From Merluccius polli (lineage: Eukaryota > Chordata > Actinopteri > Gadiformes > Merlucciidae), in contig JAOPHQ010004858.1 in assembly GCA_030340625.1 (NCBI GenBank), forward strand, positions 87,001 through 151,000: a stretch of 64,000 nt of DNA, written 5' to 3'. This document shows, one piece after another, positions 1-13,500 of this stretch. Position 1 is the first letter of the stretch; each line of letters begins with the position of its first letter. A program made the position numbers and the translations under genes. Under the pieces are notes generated by a model. It did no database searches. It worked only from the letters and a program-made list of their open reading frames with translations, and was not told where the DNA came from.

Positions 1-10
1 TTGTACCTAG

Positions 11-3000
11 GTTCCTGCCGGCCACCAGGGAGATGTGGTGCTACAATGCGGTGATCGCGGACGCCCGTGTGCCGCCCCTCACCGACCTGCAATCTCGCTG
101 TAGCATCCTCAGCCCGGAGCTGGCCCTGCCCTCGGGATCCAACGCCACCACGACGCGGTCCCATGGGGCCCTGCACATCCTGGGTAATACAAAGACTTGA
201 TTGGTCAATATCGCAGACAGGCGCGCACATACAATATAATCACTGGTGGCGGGCATGATCCTAGCTTCGGTTGCATTTATTTAAATGCAATGCTCTGTTT
301 TTAGTCTTTACATCAACATTTGCTCATGAATTAGGCATTGTATATGTACCGGCTGCAAGTACAGATGGGCTAGCTAAGTTTTTTTATAGAAAGGGTCATC
401 TTATTCTTAAGAGATTCTCTCAAACCATGTGATTTATTGAGAAAAAAAATCCCGCCTTAAGCGACCGCTGATTTACTCTTCTCTTCAACACAAGCTCTCT
501 TAGACACACACACACATACACACGTGTAAAGGGAGCCGTACCGTGTATGTTGAATTACATTTGGTAATGGCGGACGCTCCTTGTGTCTGTGTTTCAGGCT
601 GCCTGGACACACTGGCAGCCATGCAGGAGCTAAAGATGGGTGTGGCCAGCGCAGAAGAGGAGACCCAGGCGGTGATGAAGGTTTACTCCAAGGAGGACTA
701 CAGCGTGGTCAACCGTTTCGAGAGTGAGTCCCTGTTTTCACCTCAACCCGGGTTTCTCAAATGGGGGGGAAGTGTACCCCTGGAGGTACTTGAAGGATTT
801 CAGGGGGTACAGAAAAAAAATGTTGAGTCCCTTTTGCCACCGCAATACAATTTGTTGAATCTGAGTACGACGTTAATAAAATTAAACAAAAATGAGCATG
901 CTACACGTTTGGTCAATTTTTCTACGTATTCGCACCACCCATTTAATGTTTACACCAAGGGGTGTACATTACATTAGTAAAAATAGTTTGACAAACACTG
1001 ACCTAGAACACACTGAAGGGCTCTATACCATGCTCAAACAATTCCCTTAGATTTGAGCAGAATCCTTTATCATGAGAACATTTCTACCTCATTTCAACTT
1101 GCCACTATTTAAGCATGACAGCTGTCTGTATTAAAAGTGTTGGTATGTTGGTATGTTGTAGTGTAGCTATGCTGTTATGCTGAATTTCTCCACCGAAATC
1201 ACCCATTATAACTAATGGGGGAGGATTTGGTCCATAGCTTGTGTCTGATTGGAGGCAGGATCTCACGTAGCTTGTGCGTGATTGGTTGCAGGTCACGGTG
1301 GGGGCTGGGGATATTCTGCCCACTCCGTGGAGGCCATCCGCTTCTGCGCGGATGCAGATATCCTCCTGGGGGGACTGGGTCTGTTCGGGGGCCGTGGCGA
1401 GTACACGGCCAAGATCAAGGTGAGGGCCTTTGCACGCGTCACTGGTTTTGTTTCTGTTTGTTGACCTTGTTAGCCTGATGTCAGACAGAATTGTCAACTC
1501 GTCACTCTCCATTTCCGTCTTCAGTCTGACTGCCTCCACTAACGGATATCCGTGGGGGAGGGGGATTCGATTTTCCCTAAACCAATCACTAGAGACCGAC
1601 GTATCTGCCTGAATCTAACGGCATTTTAAGTCTACACCGATGCGTAACCATGCCAACATGCTTGTTTTGCCGGGGTTTTAAGAGTGGAGCGAAGTATTGA
1701 GAAGACATGCCTCAACATACCTCGATTTAGAACAGCCTTGATAGTGTCTTTCTTGTCTATAGCGGTCACCATTGTTGTTATTACTCCTCCTTGGTTAATC
1801 GTTAATCCCCCCATGGCGCTCATTGGATAATCGCTTTTTCAACCGAGAAACCGCTGTGTCATGTCATAATGCCTGACCAGAAGCGGTCAATTTGGTGGAG
1901 GGGCGGATTCAAAGTTCTGGACTAAGACAATGACCTTGTCGAAAACTTTAAATTGAACTATTTACTATTATTTACCATACTCTCCTTTTATGACATTCAT
2001 GCTATCCTCCAAGTGAAATTTTCGTATCTCAATATTTAATATTCAAATTTGATGTGCAATATAGCATTTGAGCCACTTCAGTTTCATATATTTAATGTAT
2101 GTGTAATTTCAATTTTTCTAATTTTATTTACAATTTTGTGTATGCATATATTTTTAAGCAGAGCAATTGTGACGGTAACTATTTGATTTGAGATGAGTAA
2201 AGTACTGAATCTGAACTGTGTCTGAATCTGATCTGAACTGTGTTGGTGTGAGCAGCTTTTTGAGCTTGGTCCGGACGGGGGCGACCACGAGACCGACGGA
2301 GACCTGCTGGCCGAGACGGACGTGCTGGCCTACGACTGCGCTGCCAGGTCATTACAACGCCCAGCGTTACTCCAAACACATCCACATCATGCATTAGAGC
2401 CCTCTTTCGGGGAGTCCATGTTGACTGACTGTATGTTATCACTCCACAAGGGAGAAGTATGCCATGATGTTTGACGAGCCGGTGCTGCTGCAGCTGGGCT
2501 GGTGGTACGTGGCCTGGGCCCGCGTGTCGGGGCCCAGCAGTGACTGTGGCTCCCACGGACAGGCCACCATCACCACTGACGACGGGTAACCTAGAAACAC
2601 TTGAATATGTACCATGGGTATCGTGTGTACCATTGTGAAGGCTTGTGGTCGTGTATCATTTCTGTTGGCTCGGTGTGGTTTGAGTCTATTTACAACTTAA
2701 ACCATTTTGTTTTGTGTGCCTTGAGTAACAAAAAGTGTGATTTGTGGGTTTTTTTCTCGTCTCCCCCCCCTTCCCCCCCAGCGTGGTGTTTCAGTTCAAG
2801 AGCTCAAAGAAGTCCAACAATGGTACCGACGTGAACGCCGGCCAGATACCTCAGCTGCTCTACAGGCAAGTGTCCGCTCTGATATCCTTCTCACAAGTCT
2901 TGGACCAGAAATGTCAACTCTCTGCCGTCTGCTGTTTTTGATTGATGCCGTCACTATCCAATCACTAGGCTTCCCTCAAACGATGGCACCGCCTCCAAAG

Positions 3001-3065
3001 GAAAGCAGCAAACCAGTGAGCCGGTGCACATCCTCAAGCGCTCGTTCGCCCGCACCGTCTCGGTG
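11..3065 (+). CDS. mycbp2: mycbp2 exons 1-7 of window: segment before and including PHR domain 1
   Basis: Exons 11-183 and 598-723 encode the conserved helical stretch before PHR1 (readable MWCYNAVI, LDTLAAMQELKMG, YSVVNRFES). Exons 1292-1419, 2256-2347, 2451-2585, 2782-2865 and 2969-3065 encode PHR1, a beta-sandwich unique to PAM/Highwire/RPM-1 and BTBD proteins, with the hallmark GGGWGYSAHSVEAIRF, LGGLGLFGGRGEY and WWYVAWARVSGPSSDCG motifs. The first base of exon 11 completes a codon begun upstream, so another exon lies left of the window. The intron after 2865 has a GC donor (AG/GCAAGT) instead of GT; the frame demands this junction. Confidence 0.95.
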
Positions 3066-6000
3066 GTGAGTGTGCACTTTTTCCCTCCTTTTCCAATTTA
3101 TTTTGCCTCATCAACCCTGTGTTTGGGGGTTTTCGTTTTGGACAGGCATATATAGCTCCGGTGTCATGTTGTCGGATCTACACAGAGTTCTGTCCTGGCA
3201 GTAATCTCTGTATTACAAAATTACCTTGCGAGAGACAACAAGTCCAACCTTCCCTAAACCAAACAAATTAAATATGAATCATGTCTTGGATAATCATTAA
3301 GCTTTTGAAAACAAATCTGATTTCTCAACTATTTTTGCACTACCACTGGACCTGTCCACCCTTCATTGCTACTTTACATGCAGTTTTTATATATATATAT
3401 ATATATATATGGAACACTAATGGAACACTAATGATTGATAACTGTATACATATGCTGTTTGAAACCCCTGTCTTTGAACATTCTTCTCCTAATTAAAATG
3501 TAAATATAAAGAAAATATGTAAGGGATAATGTACTGGCTCGCTGTACATTATCCCGCTTATTACACGGCTACACTAAATATGACATCCGTTGGATTCTAC
3601 AGGAAATAGTGTCCATAGCTACGGTCTGTTATTCATAGCAGCGGTCTGCTATTCGGAAATAACAGACCGTAGAATACAGTAATTGACCAATCAGAATCGA
3701 GTATTCAACAAAGCCTTTGATTAAATTATTTGGCTATTTATTGAAATTAATTTGTACCGGTATGTTGCCATTTATTGCGCAACTACTGAAAAACTGTCCA
3801 GCGTCGGTAGCATGATTTTGAAAATCGTAGCTTATTAGGCCAACGTTTTTTTTTTCTCCTGAATTATATGGGTAATATGCCACGGCTATGAACCAATCGG
3901 ATTGCTTGATTTGAGCTACCCCTTTTATAAAAACATATGTCAGTGACCCCCCCTCCCACCCACCCAGGAGTGCTTTGAGTCCCTGCTGAGCGTTCTACAC
4001 TGGAGCTGGACCACGCTGGTGCTTGGGGTGGAGGAGCTGCGGGGCCTGAAGGGTTTCCAATACACGGCCACCCTGCTGGACCTGGAGAGGCTGCGCTTCG
4101 TGGGCACCTGCTGCCTGCGCTTGCTACGTGTCTACATCTGCGAGATCTTCCCCATCTCAGGTGAGATGGGCACGACGGAGGGAAATCTAGTAGTAGTAGT
4201 AGTACTACTACTGCTGCCTGGCCCGTGGGGTAGTGTAGAGCAGTGTTTCTCAAATTGGGGTACGCGTACCCCTAGGGGTACTTTGAAGGATTGCAGGGGG
4301 GCACTTGTTGTTGTTGTGTGAATCCCAAAAGAAAGGTTTTAGTCCGTACCCCAATGTTTGCAGTCTTCCTATAGGCGTACTTGAGCAAGATGCCCCTACC
4401 TGTCAAATGACAGCTAAAACAATTCCCTTTCTGCTTTGGATTAAAGTGTAGTAAGGTATCACTACTACATTGTAGTAGTAACATGGTAGTAGTAATACCC
4501 CTATTTGTTTTTTTATTGTTTCTTGTGACAACTTCCAGAACATCAAATTGTTTGTTTTAACATTTAATAAATCATCTATTTAATGTTGGATGAATGCGGT
4601 TTCTTTTGGGAAATTGCTTAGCTACCGGCCTGCTAGCGGCAGATTTTGATCTTTTTCATCAGCCAGCTCGGACTTGCGCTGTTAGTGTAGGTTAGGTCGG
4701 AGACAGGTTGCGTCTCGCATTAACATGCGTCGCGACATGCTCCTCCGGTGACCGCCTTCTTTGATCAGCTCCAGCTCCTCTGCTGGAAATGCAAATACCC
4801 ATCTACACCATTCCTGCAATGTTTGCATATAGGCCTTTTTTTCCCAAAATCAAAACATCAGCCTGGCACCCCCCTTCAGATTCCATTTAGCAAGCAGGCC
4901 AAGAGATTCTGCATAGAAGACATGTTTGAACATTGTAAAAGGGATGGGCTCTTCTTCCACTCGACGTTGCTCATCTTGATGTTCTCGTCTGTTTCAGTTA
5001 TACACAGTCATCTGCGTTTTTTTCCATTTAGTGTTTGGTAAATTGCAGGTAGGAGATGGGTGTCTCGCTCTCAGATGCCTACAGTTAGACTGGAACCCAT
5101 AACCCTTCGATTGGGAGTCGAGGCATACGCTAAGCCACTAGAGTCCACCACCCTCTTTCTGTGTCTGTCTCTCTGTGTCTGTCTCTCTCTCTCTCCCTCT
5201 CTCTGGCTCTCTTTTCATTCCCGACAGTCTGTTGGTCTTCTATATGACAATGACGTTATCGCGGCCCACGCACCCGGTTCATACAGCGATGTGTCATGCG
5301 TTGCGCACCTCTGAAATTTCAATTTGAAGAGTGCATGACCCGTGTGTCCACATTGCGGCAAACCGACGACTATAAACGCCCTGGCCGTATGTGTACCGTT
5401 TGTCGTTCGCAAAGCGTACGTGATGGTCCACGCACGGCCAGGGCGTTTAGAGTTGCCGTTCGCCGCAACGTTGGTGTGAAAGAGCAATTTGTGCACTCGC
5501 TGGGCGGAGCTCAAAAATGTGCGTGATGTGCCGCGGGCTCGCTCAGTTCATGCACAGGCGACCATAAATCGACCAGGTTGAGGTTTAATTGAGGTTTAAC
5601 GCTTCCCTCCTCTCCCCCCTCCTCCCTGCAGCCACCACCAAGGCCGTGGTGGACGAGTCCAGCAAGTTGGCGGAGTGCGTGGGCAAGACGCGCAGCCTGC
5701 TGAAGAAGATCCTGTCGGAGGGCACCGACAACTGCTTGACCAAGCTGGACAACGACCCGCAGGGCTACCTGTCGCAGCCGCTCACCCTGCTGGAGGCCGT
5801 GCTGCAGGAGTGCCACAACACCTTCACCGCCTGCTTCCATTCCTTCTACCCCACGCCCGCGCTGCAGTGGGCCTGCCTCTGTGACCTGCTCAACTGTCTG
5901 GACCAGGTTGGCGTCGCAACAAAAAATAATTACAAGAATGAAATAAAATGCTCTGTGCTAAAATGCTATGATTCAAAAATATGAATTCAAACATAGATAA

Positions 6001-7475
6001 TAGATAATAAAATGCAAGAAAAATATGAACAAAAAACTACAGTGAGACAATAACATATAAAATATAAAGAAATATGCAAATACACAAGAAAATGTTCATA
6101 TGCCTATATATTGCACATTAAAGGTACAATATGCAATTTGGAGGAGCAGAGGATTTATTTTTATTTAGACTGGAGCTAGCTTTCAATCGTAAGTCTTGCA
6201 TATTGTACTTTTAAATTGAAATATGAAAGTTATAATTCTCTCTCTCTTTCTCGCCACAGGACATCGCGGAGGCCAACTTCCGTACGTCTAGCAGCCGTCT
6301 GCTGGCGGCAGTCATGTCGGCGCTGTGCAACACATCGGTCAAGCTCACCTCCATCCTGCCCATCGCCTACGACGGCGAGGTGCTGCTGCGCTCGCTGGTC
6401 AAGCAGGTGAGCACCGAGAACGACTCTGCGCTCGCTCACCGCTTCCCCCTCCTGGTGGCCCACATGGAGAAGCTCAGCCACGTGAGTTCACCCCGCAATA
6501 AAACCGGCATTGTTGATTCATTGGGTTATTGCTGTTGAGTGGCGTCGGGTGTCGTTGGTTGCGTCTGCGTTGGATGGGGAGGGTAAAGCCAGAGGTAGGG
6601 AAATGGATGGAATGGGCTGCTATTAGTTCTTCTAGCTATCGGTGTCAAAGTGTTGGAAGTGTTGGAATTGTTATGACAAAGCAATCTACATGCACACAAT
6701 GATGATGTATACAAACAAGTATAATATATACAACATGAAAATATATATACAAATATACGTTATTCATAATATAATATATACAAAAGATATAAAAAAATAA
6801 TATATACATAATATATACAAAATAATATATACATAATATATACAAAAAAGATCACGTATACAAAAAAGTAGCAGGTCAAGTAGTAAGGTAAATCTAGGTG
6901 TCAAATAAAATAAAATGTATAATTTACAGTTTCTACTGAGTGCATGGCTCCTTATGACAACAATATATAAATATATATATATATATGTCTACCCTAGATG
7001 TGTTCCAGGAAAATGAGTTTCCCGCATTACAGTTAACCCTATTTGTCTCACTCTTTGGTGGCTAGACGGAGGAGAACCTGATGGGGATGACCAGCTTCCG
7101 GGAGGTCCTTGAGAAGATGCTGGTGATCGTGGTGTTGCCGGTGAGGAAGAGTCTGAGGAAGGAGGTGGAGCTGTTCTCCCCTCACCTGGTCTCCAACACC
7201 TGTGGCCTCCTGGCCTCCATCGTCTCCGAGCTCACCGCCTCCGCCCTGGGCTCCGAGGTAATCCTTGCACTCTGGACCCTGCCGGAAATTGTATTTCTTT
7301 AATAATCATTAAATTGCTTCCGAACAGCGTCCATAGCAACGGTCTGTTATTTATAGCAGCGGTCTGCTATCCAGAAATAAAATACTGTGGAATGCCGTAG
7401 TTGACCAATCAAAATTGAGTATTCAACAAAGCTGTGTAATAACAGTTTGATGTCCTCCTTGTACCCTTAACACAC

Positions 7476-7511
<36 letters not shown>

Positions 7512-10500
7512 TGTGTGCATGTAATATGTCGAATGCGTCTGTGCTGTGTCCTGGTAACATATTTTTTTTATACATGTTCAACCTCCGTAATCGGATTCAG
7601 ATCTAATAATGGAACATGATTAAATTCAACCCCCCCACCCCCCCATGATGTCATCGGGACATTAAGGGCAGCTGCCAGCGCCGTCCGTTTCCTCATTCCA
7701 CTCCCTGACCTGTTCCTCCTTCCTCCTCTTCCTCCTCCTTTCCGATCTCTCCACCTGCTTCTGCTGTCCTGCTGTTGGCTAGCTCTGTTTCTGTCAAGTC
7801 CAAAACCATTTCTTGTCAGCAGCTGCTGTTTTTCCGAGTTGCCACGGCAACAAGATCAAAGGGTAGAACATTGCATAAACTGTTGTTTTGGGTGGATGCT
7901 GAGTCATGTGGAAAGTGTGTGTGTGTGTGTGCGTGCGTGCGTGCTGGGAGGGGGGCATATCTGTGTTTATTTCTCTCCCCCCCCCTCCCGATTCATTTAT
8001 CACTCCATCACTCCTTTTCATTGGCTCAGCCGCGGGTGCTGCAGTCCGGAATCTCTGTTCCTATTGCCATGGTAACCGCCATAGGCGCGTTGTCTTGACA
8101 ACAGCCTTACGAAATTGTAATTTCTTTCCGTCATGTTATTGTCAGGAGAGCACCTAGATGTCCTGTCCGTTGTTTGGCTTTATTTATTTATTTTTTTGTC
8201 CCCTTTGTGATGAGATTTAGTCCAAACTCGACGGAGAGCGAATGACCCGTTTTACCCTCTGTGTGTTGTCTGTCTCTGCATCAAGGACACTGGCACTAAA
8301 CACATTTGGATCTCATCCATTGAATTGGGCAATGCAATTACTATTTATGTTGCTTTGGTACTCAGTGCAGCTTTTAATGTGCAGGAGGAAATTGTATCAA
8401 TTCATCCTTCAAAAAAAAATCTAATAAAAGTAAAACAAATATATTTTTCTGTTCGGCATGTTTAAGCATATTTTTACCACATACATGCGACCAGGTGGAT
8501 GGGCTGAACTCCCTGCACTCGGTGAAGGCCACGCCCAACCGCTTCACCAAGACCAGCCAGGGCCGCAGCTGGAACACGGGCAACGGTTCACCGGACGCCA
8601 TCTGCATGACGGTGGACAAGCCCGGCGTGGTGTTGGTGGGCTTCTGCGTCTACGGGGGAGGGGGCATCCACGAGTACGAACTGGAGGTGCTCGCCGACGA
8701 CGTAAGTAACCCTGAAATCGTCTTGTCTCGTATAGAAAGAACAACAAAAAAACCCTGGAAAATAATGAAAAGAGCGCAAGGAGAGGGAGGAAGTGGATAA
8801 TGTACTGGCTTAAAGGTGCCGCATACTTCAAAATAAGTCACATTTTTGCTGGCCGAGACTGAAGAAGTTCTTTGCGGACAAACTTGTTTTATACTCTATT
8901 AGGGGTGGGGAAAAAATAGATTCACTTCGCAATTTTCAGTTAAGTTTTTTTTAATTTAAAATTATTTTTTTAAATCAATTATCGTGATAATACATTTTTC
9001 CATATTGGCCAGCACTAACTGTACGTCGCTAATGAAAAGTAGTGATAAAAGTGACTCTTTTTGTGTGTGGTCCAAAATCCCTCACGGTTCTGGCCCCTCC
9101 CCCCTCCCAGGCCCAGACGGAGCACCCAGGGGACTCGGCCCACTCCCACCGCTGGACGTCCCTGGAGCTGGTGAAGGGCACCTACAGCACCGACGACTCG
9201 CCCAGCGACATCTCCGAGATCCGCCTGGACAAGGCCGTGCCGCTCAAGGTGCACACATGCGCCGTTCGCCCATATGGTCTGGGTGATGACGCGCACCTCG
9301 GGTGGGGGGGGGGGGGGGGGGGGGGGGAGGAGTATAGTGCAGTGACTAGGGTGTTGGACTTCCAGCCGAAAGGTACTGGTTTTGTTTTCGCAGTGCCTGT
9401 GGGTCTACCTATAGGTGTCCTTGAGCTAGATGGATACCACTACCACCATCCCGGCCTTGGCACTACAGCTGGAGTTGTTCCCGGGCGTTACACTGCGTGG
9501 CGATTGTGTAGGATGGGTTAAATGCAGAGACTGAATTTCCCCATGCGGATTAATTATGTACCTCGTCCTTCATTTCTTCTAGACACCTATAACCCCTACC
9601 TGCTCTAGTGCTGCAACGACTAATCGATTAGTCGATCGACAGAAAACCAAGCTAAATCTTATCATCGATGAATCGTTTAGGTCACATATCGAGTACAAAT
9701 ACCAAACATCAAACATTTCCTGCTTGATGCTTCAGAAATGTAAATGTTTGGTTCATGGATCATTTTAAAATGAATACTTTTATTTAAATACAATTTTAAT
9801 ACATCACTTTGGACTCTGGTAACTTGTGATGGCATTAGCTAATATTTATGACATTTTCTAGACTAAATGATTAATCGAAAAAATTATCATTAGATTAATC
9901 CACTATGAAAATAATGGTTAGTTGCAGCCCTAACTTGCTCCTTAATGAAGTTTGCTTAGTGTCTGCTAAATAGGAAACGCATCTGGTTTAGTTTTTCATT
10001 TCTCTTCCTTGTTCCTTGTTTTATAACAGGAGGGGGTGAAGTACGCTGTGCGCCTGCGTAACTATGGCAGCCGCACGGCCAACGGCGATGGGGGCATGAC
10101 AACGGTGCAGTGCTCTGACGGCGTGGCGTTCACCTTCAGCACCTGCAGCCTGAGCAGCAATGGCACCAACCAGACCCGCGGACAGATCCCACAGATCCTT
10201 TACTACAGGTACAGTGTATATGTAAGGGATAATCCACGACGAGGTGTGCGGCGGCAAACCCCCCTCTGCTCTGCTTCGTGTCGGGGGGGTTCTTAGCCTC
10301 CGCGTCGTGCATTATTTGTCGATATATGCGCACCTCAGAATGGATTAACCCGCTTATACCCACCAGTAAATAGAGACCATCTTAGTAACGACCTGGCAAC
10401 CGGGAAGCTTAAGGTCCCATCGGAGTCCGGTCCCAGTTGACGGTTATTAACGTTTAGTTTAGTGCATTAATTTTTAGGTTGGTGCTAAGACTGCTTATGT

Positions 10501-13500
10501 TATGATCACGTCATAGCCATGCATGTTATCCAAAAATAATGCACACCGCTCCAGCCAATCAGAATCAGAGTATTCACCCCGGCCATGGTATGTGTGTATA
10601 TATATATATATGTATATGTGACCCGAGTGTGCACCCCTGGCTGCAGGAGTGAGTATGACGGGGACCTCCAGTCTCAGTTGCTGAGCAAGGCCAACGAGGA
10701 GGACAAGAACTGCAGCCGTGCCCTCTCTGTGGTCAGCGCCGTGGTGCGGGCCGCCAAGGACCTGCTGCAGCGGGCCTTCGCTGTGGACGGTAAGAGCAAG
10801 TTGGGATCAATGGGACGCTCCTGGTTAAATAAAGGTTGAATGCCATAAATAAATAATTCCCTGTCGTCGGCACTACCCTAGACACTGCTAGTGCCAAGCT
10901 CAGAAGAGCCGATTTTCGTGTCACCAAGAGTTCAACTTTGATGGTGTTGTGGCTGGGAAAATCCAATAATGATTTCACCGTTTTATTTATTCCTAATTTT
11001 GAAATACTAGTGTACTGCCCATTCAAAATGTGCCTCTTCTGAATGGACTTGGCCTCCGGTATTGCTGCTTGCAGCTGTCTCGAGAGCTGCTCATCTAAAC
11101 AACTTCTCACTCGCGCTTCCTTGGGTTCTCAGCAATACGTATATCTCAATATCTCAGCAAGTGTGAGGTTGATGGGTTAGGGTTAGATGAACGGTTGTTG
11201 AGAAAATCAAAGGACAGACAGACTACTTCCAATTTAGTTAGATGCAACTATACTGCAAGAAAAACTAATAGTTTGTGTTTGAAGAATATCCTGAAACTAT
11301 TTAACCTGAGATACGCTCTACCTGGTGATCAGTTGCTGAGGGTGCCAAGTCAGTTCAGCCTAGTGCCTAGACAGGCCGTCTCGAACGATGGACATGGGGC
11401 TTCATGCATACATCTGTTGGTCGGTCGGTTGGTTGGTCAGGTTTTGGTGAATCTGAGGCTGAATCTTTTTCTTTCTCTCCAGCGGATGATATCCCCGAGC
11501 TGTTGAGCTCCTCCAGCCTGTTCTCCATGCTGCTGCCCCTCATCCTGGCCTACATCGGCCCAGTGGCCGCTTCCGTGCCCAAGGTAAGGTCCACCACACG
11601 CTGGGGTTATCACCTGGACTGTGGAAATTATGGACGTTAGCCTCTGTGACGTCACCTGTTGGTTTACACAGGACTGTTGACGTGTTGTAGGTTGCCATTG
11701 TTTCAGATATTTGTAACCATTAGTGGAAAAGATCCACATTTGGCAGGAATTGAGGGCGGGAATTGAATGGCCACCTTGCACTAGCTTATGGCTAAAACTC
11801 ATTAATATTAAATCCTTGTAAATTACTATTTAATGAAATATAATTGTCAACCAGCACCTTGGAATATAATGGAAATATAATATGAACTAGCCACCGAGAT
11901 CCTAACCGAACGAAGAATAAAAAAAGATTGGCTTTGTATTACGAGAATGAAATGTCTTCCTGTTGACTTATGAATGGTGGCAGGTCGCGTCAGTATGAAT
12001 GTGATGTCGGTGATAGTGTTGGGATTTCAATCTGTGGTTCTTCATCCTTCTTGAAGGCTGCTGTGGAGGTGTTCGGCCTGGTCCAGGATCTGCTGCCCGC
12101 GGTCTCCGCCCTCAACCAGAAATATGCCCCGCCCACCTTTAATCCTAACCAATCGACGGACAGCACCACGGGAAATCAGCCTGAGCAGGGCCTGTCTGCC
12201 TGCACCACCTCCAGCAACTACTCCGTGATCGAGAGTGACCACCCGTACAAGCAAGCTGGAGTCACGCAGTACAGGGTAAATGTCTTTTCTTTCTCTTCTT
12301 TTTGTTTTGGTTGTTTGTTAATGACTCGAAAAAAAATATCAACCTGTATAAATAAAGGTAAATACATATTTAATAAATATGAATCTAATCTAATCAAAGT
12401 CTACAGAACAAGCTATTGTTTTAATATGTAACCCTGAATTTGTTACCTGCCAAAAGGTCAAGTCTATCAGCCACACACACAAAGTCTATCAGCTGTGTCT
12501 GTGCGTCTGTGTCACTCACTCTCATCACTCACATTCTTTCTCACACTACCTCTCACACTCTCTGCTCTCGCTCTCCCTCAGGTGTCCTTCCCAGACTGCA
12601 TCCGGTGGACCAGCATCGAGTTTGACCCCCAGTGCGGCACAGCCCAGCCCGAGGACGTCCTGCGACTGTTCATCCCCAGCCGCACCCTCCACCTCTCCAG
12701 CCTGGCTGCCAAGCCACCAGCCCAGGACACCATCAACACCTGGATCCAACTCAACAAGTTCTCTGGCGCCACCGGCTGGCCCACCACCGTGCTGGTCCTG
12801 CCCGGTAAGCTGGTCCATGGGAATCGTCCATAGGTTGTTTCTTCATCGTTTAGACTGATCCTTGGGTGTCGCTCATAGGTTATTCCTTCAGCGTTTAGAC
12901 TGATCCTTGAGTGTCACTCATGTTATTTGTTCCACATATGGACTGATTCTTGGGTATCCTCAATAGGTTATTCCATTAATGTATAGACTGCTAGGAAAGA
13001 CATATTTTTCCCCCATGTCTTTAAAGCGAAAACCCTTAATGCCTATTTAAAAAAATTGTGGCATCATTGTCACCTTCTAATCTGAGTTAATTTGTTTCTG
13101 TCCTACTCTTCTGTGCTTGGATGTTATCCACAACAACGTTGTACACTACACACCCTCACTCGCCACCCCCCACTCCCATTCCCATTAAGCCGTGAGAAAT
13201 GCTTCTCACCTGCCTCACTTTGTCGTGACAAAAATCGTCCGTCTCTGCTTACAGGAAACGAAGTTCTGTTTTCACTGGAAACGGCCTCGGATTACGTGAA
13301 AGACGAGAAAGCTTGCTTCTACGGCTTCAAGTGCGTGGCAGTGGGATACGAGTTCAACCCTGGACTGGATGAGGTAATGACATATTTTTTAAGATGTTCC
13401 AGGATATTCCAAGCAGCTTTTGTAATAAAGAGGTCATTAGCTCATCGCGACTGGTTTGATGCAATAATATGAGGGGGGAACATAGTGTTTGGCCCAAAAA

